Below, piece by piece: positions 25,931-35,598 of a stretch of 64,000 bases of DNA. The stretch is from an uncultured Alphaproteobacteria bacterium (GTDB taxonomy: Bacteria; Pseudomonadota; Alphaproteobacteria; JAPOUT01; G958296285), in the NCBI GenBank assembly GCA_958296285.1, contig OY282459.1, forward strand, positions 880,367 to 944,366, written 5' to 3'. The number at the start of each line of letters is the position of its first letter. Within the stretch, counting starts at the first letter, position 1. A program made the position numbers and the translations under genes. Under the pieces are notes generated by a model. It was not told where the DNA came from and did no database searches. It was given only the letters and a program-made list of their open reading frames with translations.

Positions 25931-26728
25931 TCATTCGCCGAGCTGCAGAAGCATGCCTCTCCGCCGCGCCGATCGCAAAAAATACTGAAACGCCGCCAAG
26001 CCCAGCGACAGATAGAGACCATTTAACAGCGCCGCCTTCCACAGAGACGCCGCCGCGAAGCGATCTTCCAACAGAATCGCGCGCAATCCCTCAAAAACAT
26101 GCGCCGAAGGCAGCGCCAGCGCCACAGGCTGCAGCCAATCGGGGAGACTCGCCACAGGATAATAGACGCAGGAAACGGGCAGGAACAGAAACAGACACGC
26201 CCAAACCAAACTCTCGCTCCCCAAACCATTCCGCAAAACGACTCCGCAGGCGAGAAGCGCGATAGACCATCCGAAGACGGACAAGTTTAGAAAAAATCCG
26301 ATCATCGGGAATCCGAGATCCCAAAAAGAAAAGCCGAAAGCCCATGACGCCAAAAGCGCCGCCGGAATAAGACCGATGACCGATCGGATCCAGCTCATCA
26401 GCATCAGCGCGACAGGCATTTCCCAATTGCGCATCGGGCTGACCATCAGCGCGCCGAGATTGCGCGACCACATCTCCTCAAGAAACGAGATGGAAAAGCC
26501 CATCTGCGCCCGAAACAAAACCTCCCACAAAAAAACCGCGCCGACCAAGATTCCGGCGATGCGAGCCCATCCGCTTTCCTGACTCATCAGGAAATTTTGG
26601 AGGAAGCCCCACATCAAGAGATGGACGAACGGCCAATAGGCGAGCTCCACATAGCGCGGCCATGATCCGCGAATCAGATACCAATGCCGCAGGATGATCG
26701 CAGCGATTCGGCGGGCGGCTTCCGTCAT
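25931..26728 (-). CDS. ABC-2 type transporter permease
   Basis: A 265-residue inner-membrane permease with about six hydrophobic segments, of the NodJ/ABC-2 type (GILVGAVFLWEVLFRAQMG, VSPMRNWEMP, VYYPVASLPDWLQPVALALP). The chosen start MTEAARRIAA overlaps the ATPase stop by 4 bases; an in-frame reading 54 residues longer would lie inside the ATPase gene. Substrate unknown. Confidence 0.87.
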   Translation of the reverse strand: MTEAARRIAAIILRHWYLIRGSWPRYVELAYWPFVHLLMWGFLQNFLMSQESGWARIAGILVGAVFLWEVLFRAQMGFSISFLEEMWSRNLGALMVSPMRNWEMPVALMLMSWIRSVIGLIPAALLASWAFGFSFWDLGFPMIGFFLNLSVFGWSIALLACGVVLRNGLGSESLVWACLFLFLPVSCVYYPVASLPDWLQPVALALPSAHVFEGLRAILLEDRFAAASLWKAALLNGLYLSLGLAAFQYFLRSARRRGMLLQLGE

Positions 26729-27540
26729 CGGACTGCCTGTCGGCGGGGCGGCGATTCCAACCGCGCTGGATCGCGGGCGATTTGGATGAAGAGCTCCTCC
26801 AGAGACGAGGCGCCGGCGCGCGTGATCAGACCCCGCGGATCGCCTCGCGCCGCGATCTCTCCCTGATGGAGCAGCAGGACATCGGAGCACATCTCTTCCA
26901 CTTCGCGCATATTGTGGGACGCCAAGAAGACGGAGGCGTTTTCTCGCGCGCGATAATTCATCAGGATTTCGCGCGCCCGCGCCGCCATATCGGGATCCAG
27001 CGAGGCGGTCGGCTCGTCCAAAAAGAGAATTTCGGGCTTATTCAGCAGCGCCTTCGCCAATCCGGCGATGGAGCGCTGTCCCGCCGACAGCGATCCGAAA
27101 GGACGGTCAAGAAAATGATGAAGTCCGATCTCCTCCTCCAATTCGCCGATGCGGTCTCTGAGATTCGGGACGCCGTAGAGTTTTCCGAAGACGTTGAGAT
27201 TTTCGCGCAGCGTCAGGCGTTTGGGGAGTTCCACATAGGGGCTTTGGAAATTGACGCGGGCCAGCGCTTTCGCGCGGCTATTTTTGGTCATGTCGCAGCC
27301 CAGCAGTCGGATCTCCCCTGTCGTTGGCGTGATGAGTCCTAGGATCATTCCGATCATCGTTGTTTTGCCGGCGCCGTTGCTGCCGAGCAGTCCGAAGATT
27401 TCGCCTTTCCTGATGGAAAGCGAGATCGGGTGAAGCGCCGTCACCGCGCCGAAACGTTTAGAGAGATTCCGCAGATTGAGGATAGGGGGCGCGGGCGGCG
27501 TGGGCGGCGCGGGCGGGGTTATGTCGGATGGGTTTTTCAT
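26725..27540 (-). CDS. ABC transporter ATP-binding protein (ABC-2 partner)
   Basis: A 271-residue ATPase. Walker A GLLGSNGAGKTT (about 55), signature SLSAGQRSI, Walker B ILFLDEPTASLD and H-loop ASHNMREVEEM. The first 20 residues are a Pro-rich lead (PPAPPTPPAPP) not usual in the family. With the permease gene it forms a two-gene exporter; the type is used for polysaccharides, drugs or lipids and the substrate cannot be told. Confidence 0.9.
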   Translation of the reverse strand: MKNPSDITPPAPPTPPAPPILNLRNLSKRFGAVTALHPISLSIRKGEIFGLLGSNGAGKTTMIGMILGLITPTTGEIRLLGCDMTKNSRAKALARVNFQSPYVELPKRLTLRENLNVFGKLYGVPNLRDRIGELEEEIGLHHFLDRPFGSLSAGQRSIAGLAKALLNKPEILFLDEPTASLDPDMAARAREILMNYRARENASVFLASHNMREVEEMCSDVLLLHQGEIAARGDPRGLITRAGASSLEELFIQIARDPARLESPPRRQAVR

Positions 27541-27604
27541 ATGAGAGGCGATTTTACGGCGTTTCTTTCAAAGCGCAAGGCGGCGGCGGGCGCGGCGTGA
27601 GGGT

Positions 27605-28558
27605 TTAGAGAGTTTCTGAAAGACTTTCCGAAAAAAGATGACGCGCTTCTTCGCAGTCCCGCGCGATCTGATCTTTGAGCGCCTCCAGCCCGTCAAAGCG
27701 GCGCTCCTCGCGGATGCGGCGAAGGAGAAAGACGATAAGGCGCTCGCCGTAAAGATTCTCGGCGCAGTCCAAAAGATGCGCCTCCGCCAATGGCGCGCCG
27801 CCGCCGAAACTCGGACGAATCCCGATATTCACGACCGCCCGATGAGAGCGAGACCCGTCCCATGGCGCGCGCGAGACCCGCGCCGCGTAAACCCCAAAGG
27901 CCGGAAGAAAATGTCCCGCCGCTTTGAGATTGGCTGTCGGGAAGCCCATGGCGCGACCGCGCTCGTCTCCGCGGCGGACAATGCCCTCCAAAGCCCAATC
28001 GCGTCCCAATATCTTCGCCGCCTCCTCCATCCGCCCCGCGCCCAAAGCCTCGCGCAGCCGCGTGGAAGAATAAGTTCGCGCGCCGTCCCCCGCCGTCTTG
28101 ACGATATGCGCGGCGATTCCGTCCTCCTTCGCCCACTCTTTCAGAAGCGCCGCCGAGCCTTGACGATCTTTGCCAAAGCGAAAATTCTCGCCGACATAAA
28201 TCCGCTTCGCCCGAAGCCCGTCTCTCAGAACCTCGCCGACAAAATCTCTGGCAGTCATGGAGGCAAGGCGGCGAAAGCGCAAAAGAGCCAAATGATCCAC
28301 GCCCCGATCTTTCAGAAGCGCCGCCATCATGCGAAGCGAGGTCAGACGCCGAAACTCCTTCTTCGCCCCGAAAAAAGCGCGCGGATGCGGGTGAAACATC
28401 ACGACCCCGGCAGAGGCGCCGGACTCTCTGGCGCTCGCCGCCGCCGCGCCGATCACCGCCTGATGCCCCAAATGAAGACCGTCAAAATTGCCCAAAGCGT
28501 AATGCCCTCCCTTTAGGAAGGCTCGCCTCTCGCGGTCGTAATCCCGAAAAATCCGCAT
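27605..28558 (-). CDS. ribF: Bifunctional riboflavin kinase / FAD synthetase
   Basis: Makes FMN and FAD. 317 residues: N-terminal adenylyltransferase domain (ALGNFDGLHLGHQAV, FHPHPRAFF, then YSSTRLREAL) and C-terminal kinase domain (RGRAMGFPTANL, FGVYAARV, VVNIGIRPSFGG). Normal length. It starts 5 bp after the acyl-CoA dehydrogenase gene and is probably co-transcribed with it. Confidence 0.95.
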   Translation of the reverse strand: MRIFRDYDRERRAFLKGGHYALGNFDGLHLGHQAVIGAAAASARESGASAGVVMFHPHPRAFFGAKKEFRRLTSLRMMAALLKDRGVDHLALLRFRRLASMTARDFVGEVLRDGLRAKRIYVGENFRFGKDRQGSAALLKEWAKEDGIAAHIVKTAGDGARTYSSTRLREALGAGRMEEAAKILGRDWALEGIVRRGDERGRAMGFPTANLKAAGHFLPAFGVYAARVSRAPWDGSRSHRAVVNIGIRPSFGGGAPLAEAHLLDCAENLYGERLIVFLLRRIREERRFDGLEALKDQIARDCEEARHLFSESLSETL

Positions 28559-28563
28559 GAAAC

Positions 28564-29832
28564 CTATCTCTTGCGAAGACCGAAAAGATCGGCGGCAACG
28601 CGGCGAATCTGAATCTCCTCAGACCCTTCCGTGATCCGATAGCGCCGATGGTGCCGATAAATATGCTCAAAAGGCTTGTGCCGCGAATAGCCCAGCCCGC
28701 CGTGAATCTGCATCGCCCGATCGGCGGCGTCGCAGACCAAACGGTTGGCGCGGTAATTGCAGATGGCGACATCAGACGACAAATGCCGCGCCACATCCTT
28801 CCGCGAGATTTGATCCATCGCCCATGCCGTCTGCCGAATGAAACTGCGGAGCATCGCCGCCTCGGCGTGAAGTTCGGCGAGAGGAAATTGGATCGCCTGA
28901 TTCCGCGACAAGGGCTTCCCGAAAGGCGCGCGCTTGTTGGCGTAAAGGGCGCTCTGATCTATGCAATATTGCGCCGCCCCCAAAGAGGACGCCGCTTGTC
29001 TGATCCTGTTCTCATGGACAAAATGAAGCGCCAATTCCAAGCCGTAATCCAATCTGCCGAAAATGGCGGCATCAGGAACCCAGACCTTTTTCAGAGTCAG
29101 ACGCGGATGATCGGTCGGCATATTGAACGTCCAGAGATATTCGCCAATCTCAAAACCTTCCGCCTTTGTCGGAACGAGAAAGCAGGTGATGCCGACAGCG
29201 TCTCCGTCTTCGCCGCTCGTCCGCGCGAAGATCATGTCGTGGGTGGCGACATGAAGCCCTGTGTTCCACATTTTCTGCCCGTCAATGACATAGCCGCCGC
29301 GATTGTCTCGGCGCTCGGGCTTGGCGCGGGTTTCCATCCATGTGGCGTCCGATCCGTGATCGGGCTCGGTCAAGCCGAAGGCGACAAGATGCGTGCCTTT
29401 CAGCATGCCTTCCAAAAACTCTTTCTTTTGCGCTTCCGTGCCGAAATCGCGGAACATCAGGATTTGCGGGAAGTTCCCGACAATGGAACTCTCATTTTGC
29501 AAATCATTATGAAGCCCCAGCCCTTTGGCGGCGAGATGCTCGCGGATGACGGCCATGGCGAGGTTGGAGCCGTCCTTGCCGCCATAGTCTTTCGGAAGGG
29601 CGAAGCGGAGATGTCCGGCTTTGTCGGCGCGGCGGCGCATCTCTCTCAAGAGCGCCTCCCATTCGGGATGCGGCAGCCCGCCTTTCTCCCAATCGGTGCG
29701 GGCATATTCGCGCCGATGATCAAAGAAGCGGATATTGTCGTCTTGATTCTCCAGAGGCTTGATCTCGCGGAGAATGAAGGCGTCCAGCTCTTTCAGATAA
29801 TCGGCGATGTTTTGAGGCAGTCGGAAATCCAT
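28564..29832 (-). CDS. Acyl-CoA dehydrogenase (ACAD10/11-like)
   Basis: A 422-residue FAD flavoenzyme of fatty-acyl-CoA oxidation. It shows GLTEPDHGSDATWMETRA (FAD and substrate loop), a VIDGQKMWNTG segment, KRAPFGKPLSRNQAIQFPLA, MQIHGGLGYSRHKP and a C-terminal RITEGSEEIQ. The unusually long N-terminus and the closing motif match the ACAD10/11-like group rather than short-chain enzymes. AGGAG precedes the ATG. The 205 bp to the next, divergent gene must hold both promoters; no clear consensus seen. Confidence 0.9.
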   Translation of the reverse strand: MDFRLPQNIADYLKELDAFILREIKPLENQDDNIRFFDHRREYARTDWEKGGLPHPEWEALLREMRRRADKAGHLRFALPKDYGGKDGSNLAMAVIREHLAAKGLGLHNDLQNESSIVGNFPQILMFRDFGTEAQKKEFLEGMLKGTHLVAFGLTEPDHGSDATWMETRAKPERRDNRGGYVIDGQKMWNTGLHVATHDMIFARTSGEDGDAVGITCFLVPTKAEGFEIGEYLWTFNMPTDHPRLTLKKVWVPDAAIFGRLDYGLELALHFVHENRIRQAASSLGAAQYCIDQSALYANKRAPFGKPLSRNQAIQFPLAELHAEAAMLRSFIRQTAWAMDQISRKDVARHLSSDVAICNYRANRLVCDAADRAMQIHGGLGYSRHKPFEHIYRHHRRYRITEGSEEIQIRRVAADLFGLRKR

Positions 29833-30037
29833 GATCGTCTCCTAGCGGTTATTCCGATATGCTTGACGCAAAGGTAAAAAAGATGCAAGTTCGCGCGAGG
29901 CGGACAGACTCCGCGCGAGAAGCGATGGCGACAGTCTCTTTCGCATACCCTCTATCTAGTGGTGAACAAAAGGGGGAAAAGGGGGAGTCACTGATTCGGG
30001 CATCATTTGTTCTGTTTTCGTCTCAAAGGTAAAGATC

Positions 30038-30823
30038 ATGCCGCAGTCGGTAAAGATTCTGCTCCCGCTTCTGCTCTCGCTGGGCGTTCTTGGCGCGACA
30101 GAGATCGCGCGCGCCGAGAGCGCCGAGAGCGGCAAGAGCGGCGAAGAGATCATGCGCGCCGTCTATCAGCAGACGCGGCAGCATAAGAATCAAAGCGCCG
30201 ACATCAAACTCACCATTTTGGACAAACGCGGCAGCGAGCGCGTCCGCTATTTTCGCTCTTTTTACAAGATTTTTTCGGATCGCACGAAAAGTTTGGCGAA
30301 ATTTTATAAGCCCAGCTCCATACGCGGCACCGGACTCCTCAACGAAACGCAGGACGGCGACGCCGAAACCGAGCAATGGCTCTATCTCCCGGCGCTCCGC
30401 AATGTCCGCAAACTCAACACCAGCGACAAGCATAAGAGTTTCATGGGCTCCGATTTCACCAACGCCGATATCGCCGGGCGCAAAGTGGAGCAGGATCGGC
30501 ATCTCTTGCTCCGAGAAACTAAGGAGGATTGGATCGTGGAAAGCGTCCCGAAAGACTCCACCGATCCCTATGGGCGGATAGAAACCCATATCATCAAATC
30601 GGTCAAAGTTCCGAGGCGCGTGATTTTCTACGATCGGCAGGGGCGCAAACTCAAGACGCTGGAAAATGAGCAGCTGCGCCGAATCCGCGGCATGGTCTAT
30701 ATCGCCCGCGCGAGGATGGAGAATCATCTGAGCGGCGGACAAAGCCGCATCTCCCGCGATCGCATGGATGTGGATCGCGCCATAGACTCCGCCCAAGTCG
30801 GTTTTAAAGGGCTGAGTCGCTGA
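30038..30823 (+). CDS. LolA-like outer-membrane lipoprotein-sorting protein
   Basis: A 261-residue periplasmic protein with a signal peptide (about 1-26, ending ARA-E). The body matches the LolA-like group found beside MMPL transporters: SADIKLTILDKRGSERVRY, FYKPSSIRGTGLLN, EQWLYLPALRNVRKL, KSFMGSDFTNADI. It is followed by a beta-barrel gene and an MMPL transporter gene, suggesting a periplasmic carrier for a hydrophobic cargo. Exact cargo unknown. Confidence 0.82.
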   Translation: MPQSVKILLPLLLSLGVLGATEIARAESAESGKSGEEIMRAVYQQTRQHKNQSADIKLTILDKRGSERVRYFRSFYKIFSDRTKSLAKFYKPSSIRGTGLLNETQDGDAETEQWLYLPALRNVRKLNTSDKHKSFMGSDFTNADIAGRKVEQDRHLLLRETKEDWIVESVPKDSTDPYGRIETHIIKSVKVPRRVIFYDRQGRKLKTLENEQLRRIRGMVYIARARMENHLSGGQSRISRDRMDVDRAIDSAQVGFKGLSR

Positions 30824-30915
30824 GACCTGTTCCGAATCTTGACTTTCTCCCTCGCCTATGATTGAAAGAGGGAAGGGGATAGGGGTCTCTTCCATTTGGA
30901 GAAAGGAACGAATTT

Positions 30916-32766
30916 ATGTTTTTCACCGCCGCCGCGCTCCGCGCGTTTTTTCTCGCGCCCCTCGCCTGTTTCCTGCTCTTGACGCTCTCCGCGCCGACAG
31001 TCTTGGCGCAGGAGGACGACATCCTCATCTTGGAAGAAGACGCCGCGTCAACGGAACAGACCACGCTCTCGCTGCTTTTGGATTATTGGGATCGCTATTT
31101 TTTCGGCAATGTCGGCGGCTTTTACGGCTACGCGACTGCCACCTCTCGCTATCTTTTCGCGGCGCGCTTGGGCATGGATTATCCGTTCCGCCTCTCCGAT
31201 TGGGTTCAGACGCGGATAGATATGGAAGGGCGCGTCCGCGTGGAAATGGGCTACAGCACGAGGCGCGTGGAAATTGATCAGACGCTGGATTGCGACGATC
31301 TGGATCTGATGGACGACAGGACATGCAATGAGGTGGATGGCATGATAGATGGTCGTCCCGCCGACCGCGAGATTTCCGTCAGCACGAGCGAGTTTGAGCT
31401 GCGCGAAGCCTATGGCGAGTTGGAGCCTCTGCCCAATTTGATCGTGGCGGTCGGCAGACAGCGCCCCATTTGGGGACAATTTGACGTCTTCTCCGCCGTC
31501 AATCTCCTCCTGCCGATTGAGTTCCAATCCACCGAATTTGGCATCGGCAAGCAGACCTATCGGATGCCGCAGGATGTCGTCTCGGTGACGTGGTTTCCTC
31601 TGCCGCGCATGGAAGTGCAGGGCTATTATTTCATCACCCACAATCTAGACCCCCTCTATTTAGAGGCGATTGAAAACCCCAACGCGGGGACAGAGGATTT
31701 CTTCGTGGAGGACGATTTCGTGAACGGCGATGGCACAAGATTGAGTCTCAACGACAACGGCAGGGGACGATTCCCTTATATCTTGGATCGCTCATGCGAA
31801 AACACCACCAACAACGAACTGAAACGATGCCAAGTCGGGCGCCCCTTTGAAGACCCCTTGGATGAAGACGGCTTCGCCTTCCGCGCCCTTTATTACGGCA
31901 CTTACGCGACTGTCGGCTTCACCTATTTTAATGGTCTCAACAGTTTTTCCTTCAACGATCTGCCCACCATCCACCGTGTAGGCTCTGCCGACAGCCCTAT
32001 CGCCTATAGCGTTTTGAATCGCGGCGCGGTGGCGTCAGGTCAAGCCTATGGCGGCGAAATCGCTGTCCCTGTCGGCAAATGGACTCTTAAAGGCGAGGTC
32101 ACATGGATAGAAAGCGAAGAGGATGCTTCGGGCGTTTCCACTTCACAAGTTAGCGATTTTCTTCCGACCATGGCGCAGTGCCAGAGCGCTATGGGTGATC
32201 CAAATCAACTTCTGACCGTGCAGCAGTGCGAGCGCGGCGCGGCGCGAGTCGCCTACTATAATCATCTTGGCGGCAGAGCCTATGTGCCGACGCGAGTCCT
32301 CTGGGTTATGGCGGGCTTTGACGCCGATTATGATCGCTGGAGTTTCGGCGGCGCGCTCATCATCACCGACACCGCCGCCACAGGCAGAGGCAAGACAGCC
32401 GAGCGCCTCCGCAAAATCGCCTTCCCCGACAGCGACAGCGACAGCGATATTGACCAAATGCAAATTTTCGGCAACGGCTATGTCTCCTACGCTTTCGGAC
32501 AGCAGAAAGATCATATTGTCGGCGCGGCGGGGGGCATTCTCGGGCCGATCTTCGGCGCGACCCTCTTTTATAACGGCTCATGGCGGGACGATCTAGACTG
32601 GACTCTCGCGCTGGAATATCAGCAGGTCGTCAGCGACACCTTCCTCAGCGACAACAATGAAGAAGAGATGGGAGGCGGAGGCATGGCTTCAGTGATTGAA
32701 ACCCGCTACGAGCTTGATGGCGGGTTCGCTTTCGGCGGACGCGCCGGCCTTGTCTGGAGATTCTAG
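30916..32766 (+). CDS. Outer-membrane beta-barrel protein, unknown substrate
   Basis: 616 residues with a signal peptide (about 1-31, ...TVLA-Q). Alternating aromatic/hydrophobic strands fill the rest and the chain ends in Phe (GLVWRF), the standard barrel-assembly signal. Ser/Asp-rich loop DSDSDSD near residue 505. An N-terminal region (EFELREAYGELEPLPNLIVA with GRQRPIWGQFD) resembles DUF1302-type or porin-like proteins that accompany LolA-like/MMPL pairs. GAGAAAGGA precedes the ATG. Its end overlaps the next gene. Confidence 0.78.
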   Translation: MFFTAAALRAFFLAPLACFLLLTLSAPTVLAQEDDILILEEDAASTEQTTLSLLLDYWDRYFFGNVGGFYGYATATSRYLFAARLGMDYPFRLSDWVQTRIDMEGRVRVEMGYSTRRVEIDQTLDCDDLDLMDDRTCNEVDGMIDGRPADREISVSTSEFELREAYGELEPLPNLIVAVGRQRPIWGQFDVFSAVNLLLPIEFQSTEFGIGKQTYRMPQDVVSVTWFPLPRMEVQGYYFITHNLDPLYLEAIENPNAGTEDFFVEDDFVNGDGTRLSLNDNGRGRFPYILDRSCENTTNNELKRCQVGRPFEDPLDEDGFAFRALYYGTYATVGFTYFNGLNSFSFNDLPTIHRVGSADSPIAYSVLNRGAVASGQAYGGEIAVPVGKWTLKGEVTWIESEEDASGVSTSQVSDFLPTMAQCQSAMGDPNQLLTVQQCERGAARVAYYNHLGGRAYVPTRVLWVMAGFDADYDRWSFGGALIITDTAATGRGKTAERLRKIAFPDSDSDSDIDQMQIFGNGYVSYAFGQQKDHIVGAAGGILGPIFGATLFYNGSWRDDLDWTLALEYQQVVSDTFLSDNNEEEMGGGGMASVIETRYELDGGFAFGGRAGLVWRF

Positions 32767-35056
32767 AACGATCACCATAAGACGCATCGCTTTGGCGGGC
32801 GCGTGGCTCGCTTTATGCGCCGCGCTCGCTTTTCCGCTCTCGCGCCTGACCTTTGAGAGCGATGTGTGGCTCGCGCCCGATCATCCTCAAAAGAAGGCGA
32901 TGGACTTCCTCGCTGAGCGATTCCAGCCCGGCGAGGCTCTGATCCTCGCCGTCCAATTCCCCAACAGCGCGATTAACGACCAAGCCTTCGCCGATCTCCG
33001 CGCTTTGGAGCAATCTCTCAAAGACGCGCTTGGGCCCGATCTCATCAGCGTCAGATCCACGCTCTCGGCGCAGCGAATCTCGTCCCATGACGATGTGGTG
33101 GAGGTGGAGACTTTTGACGAAGCCTATAAGCGCGGCGCGTTTCCCTCTCTTGCCGATTTCCGAAAAGCCTTTGACGACAGCCCCTATGGCGGAAGACTCT
33201 TGTCAAAGGACGGGCGGATCGCCGCGCTCCGCCTCTATTTGGACACGCGCGATCAGGCTCAGAGACGCGCCCGCGTCATGGCAGTCATAGACGAGACCCT
33301 TCGCCTCTCCCCTTTCGCCGAAGAGCGAATCCATAAGATCGGGTCGGCGCCTCTCAACAATGCTCTGAACAGGATCGCTTACGCGGAACTCCCTCGCCTT
33401 TTGCTTGTCGGGCTTTTGGCGATCGCGGTTTTTTTAAGGCTTGCGCTGGGATCGCTGTCGCGGACGCTTCCTGTTTTGGGGCTGGCGATTCTCGCCTCCG
33501 CGCTTCTTCTGTCCGTCATGGCGATTCTCGGACACAGCGTCAATATCATCGCTTTGGCGCTTCCTATTTTGGTCTCGGTCATCGCGGTCGCGGACGCGCT
33601 CCACATTCTCGCCCACCATGATGACGTCCGCGCGCGTCATGGCGAGGCGAGCCTCGCCCAATTGTTCCGCGCTGTCGGCGCGCGAATCTGGATGCCCTGT
33701 CTCTTGACGAGCATGACGAGCGCCATCGGCTTTGGCGCTTTCGCCATCAGCGATCTCATCCCGCTTGAGCGATTCGGCATAGACGCCTTCATCGCCATTC
33801 TTCTCCTTTATCCTTTGGCGATGACCCTTTCGGCGAGCAGCCTTTATCTTTTGCGCTCGCGGCTCGTCAAGCCGCAGACCCGCAGGACTCCGATCATTCC
33901 CCGATTTCTCCATCTCTGCCATCGGCTGACAAGCCGACATCCTCGCGCTCTCGCCGCCATAGCGAGTTTTTTTGCGCTTTTCCTCATTCTGGGATTAACC
34001 CAGCTCCGCACCGAGACCAACTTCCTCAATGTCTTCTTTGACGAGGAAAGCCGCATCCGTCAAGATTTCGCTCTTGCCGACGCGCGGCTCGGCGGATCGG
34101 GCAGCATAGACCTCGTCCTTCGCGCGCCGAAGCCGGGCTACTTTGAATCCCTGACCGCGCTCCGACAAATCCGCGCTCAAGACGAGGCTCTGCGCGAAAA
34201 TCCGAATGTCCTTCACAGCGAAACTTACGCCATCGCGCTTGGCGAGGCGCATCAGGCGCTCGCCGGCAAGGAGGGCTATCCGGACGAGAAAGCGCTCCTC
34301 GCCCAAGAGCTCCTCTTCCTAGAACTCTCCCGCAGCGAAAACCGCGATGACGTTCTCTCGCCCTATGCCGATTTCACTTATGAATCGGCAAGGCTGCATC
34401 TCTCCACGCCCGATCTTTCCTCCGGGAAACTGAGCCTCGCGCTCGCCGATTTGGCGGAGCGCATAGCGCCCCTCCGTCAAGGGCTGGAGACTCTTTGGAC
34501 AGGCTTCGGCGTTTTCATCCACACCCTTTCCACGCAGGTTCTCAAGACGCAATTGGAGAGTTTCGCCATCACCATTCTTTTGATCGCGCTGATATTTTTG
34601 GCGCGTTTCGGTTTTCGCGCCGGGGTCGCCGGGCTTCTCGCCAATCTGCTGCCTGTCGGCGCGACAGTCGGGCTGATCGCTTGGCTCGGCGTGCCTTTTG
34701 ATTTCGCGACCGTTCTGATCGCCGGCATCACGCTGGGGCTTTGCGTGGATGACACGCTCCATTTTCTGCACGCCTATCATCGCCGAGAGGCTTTGGGCGC
34801 GTCTCTTGAGGAGGCGCGGCGTCATGCGATTTTTCTCTGCGGTTCGCCGATCATCATCACGACTTTTCTTTTCTCGCTGGGCTTGGCGATTCAGCTTGCC
34901 TCCAGCCTTGTCGTGCTGCAGCGCTTCGCGCTTTTCACGATTTTCGGGCTTGTGATGGCGCTTCTCTCCACGCTGTTTTTTCTGCCCTCGCTGCTGGCGC
35001 TCGCCGCCCCCCGCGCCCCCGCCAAAAACCATGACTTTTCCGAAAAAATCGGGTAA
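32720..35056 (+). CDS. MMPL/RND-family transporter
   Basis: An inner-membrane transporter of about 778 residues with two repeats of one helix, a large periplasmic loop and five or six helices (first bundle LLLVGLLAIAVFLRLALG onward; second ITILLIALIFLARFG onward), plus the VISVIAVADALHIL- and LGLCVDDTLHFLHAY-type Asp motifs in mid-membrane. The start is uncertain: ATG 32720 is used; TTG 32696 and TTG 32753 are in frame, and all overlap the barrel gene by up to 71 bases. Third gene of the putative lipid or hydrophobe transport operon. Confidence 0.85.
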   Translation, partial: AGSLSADAPALSGDSRTITIRRIALAGAWLALCAALAFPLSRLTFESDVWLAPDHPQKKAMDFLAERFQPGEALILAVQFPNSAINDQAFADLRALEQSLKDALGPDLISVRSTLSAQRISSHDDVVEVETFDEAYKRGAFPSLADFRKAFDDSPYGGRLLSKDGRIAALRLYLDTRDQAQRRARVMAVIDETLRLSPFAEERIHKIGSAPLNNALNRIAYAELPRLLLVGLLAIAVFLRLALGSLSRTLPVLGLAILASALLLSVMAILGHSVNIIALALPILVSVIAVADALHILAHHDDVRARHGEASLAQLFRAVGARIWMPCLLTSMTSAIGFGAFAISDLIPLERFGIDAFIAILLLYPLAMTLSASSLYLLRSRLVKPQTRRTPIIPRFLHLCHRLTSRHPRALAAIASFFALFLILGLTQLRTETNFLNVFFDEESRIRQDFALADARLGGSGSIDLVLRAPKPGYFESLTALRQIRAQDEALRENPNVLHSETYAIALGEAHQALAGKEGYPDEKALLAQELLFLELSRSENRDDVLSPYADFTYESARLHLSTPDLSSGKLSLALADLAERIAPLRQGLETLWTGFGVFIHTLSTQVLKTQLESFAITILLIALIFLARFGFRAGVAGLLANLLPVGATVGLIAWLGVPFDFATVLIAGITLGLCVDDTLHFLHAYHRREALGASLEEARRHAIFLCGSPIIITTFLFSLGLAIQLASSLVVLQRFALFTIFGLVMALLSTLFFLPSLLALAAPRAPAKNHDFSEKIG

Positions 35057-35064
35057 AATGTCCC

Positions 35065-35586
35065 ATGCTGAAAAGACTGATCCGCCGATGGCAGGGACGG
35101 CAAATTCCAAAGGCCAAAAGACAGAACGCCCCGCGTCAAGACGCCGCGCGTCAAGACGCTCCGCGTCAAGAGGTATCGGGCATGGCGCGCGGCGTCTTGA
35201 CGCAAAGCGTCTTGACGCGGAGCGCGCTCCTCCTCCGCGCCGCGCAAATAGACGGCGAAGTCTCGGAAAGCGAGCGCGATCTTCTCCTCAAACTGATGCG
35301 GCGCGCCTTCTCGCTCCAAGAGGCGGAGGCGCGAGACCTCTTCGCGCAGGCAAGCCAAGAAGCCGAAGAAGCGACCGATCTCTTCGTCTGGACAGCCGCC
35401 ATCAACCGCGATATGAACGAAGAGGAAAAGCGCGATCTCATCGCCCATCTCTGGAGGGTCGTCTATGCGGACGGGCATTGCGACGATTTTGAATCCAATC
35501 TCATGCGCCGCCTCGCCGGACTGCTTCATGTTCCGGATCGGGTCTCGGCGGAGATTCGCCGCGCCGTCCTCGCCGCGGATTCCTAG
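35065..35586 (+). CDS. TerB-family protein with repeat-derived N-terminus
   Basis: A 173-residue protein. Residues about 50-165 form a TerB/DjlA-type helical acidic domain (AAQIDGEVSESERDLLLKLM, WRVVYADGHCDDFESNLMRRL), usually linked to tellurite or envelope stress; function here unknown. Residues about 20-52 are encoded by five copies of a short palindromic repeat (RQDAARQDAPRQE, then VLTQSVLTRSAL). ATG 8 bp after the MMPL stop. A shorter protein from Met40 is possible. Confidence 0.78.
   Translation: MLKRLIRRWQGRQIPKAKRQNAPRQDAARQDAPRQEVSGMARGVLTQSVLTRSALLLRAAQIDGEVSESERDLLLKLMRRAFSLQEAEARDLFAQASQEAEEATDLFVWTAAINRDMNEEEKRDLIAHLWRVVYADGHCDDFESNLMRRLAGLLHVPDRVSAEIRRAVLAADS
35133..35218 (+). 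repeat. Cluster of GCGTCAAGACGC / GCGTCTTGACGC units
   Basis: GCGTCAAGACGC at 35133-35144 and 35148-35159, a partial copy at 35163-35171, then GCGTCTTGACGC at 35192-35203 and 35207-35218. The two halves face each other with 15 bp periods, so the whole 86 bp can fold into one long hairpin. All in frame within the TerB-like gene. Confidence 0.85.
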
Positions 35587-35598
35587 GGGAGGCGCGCC

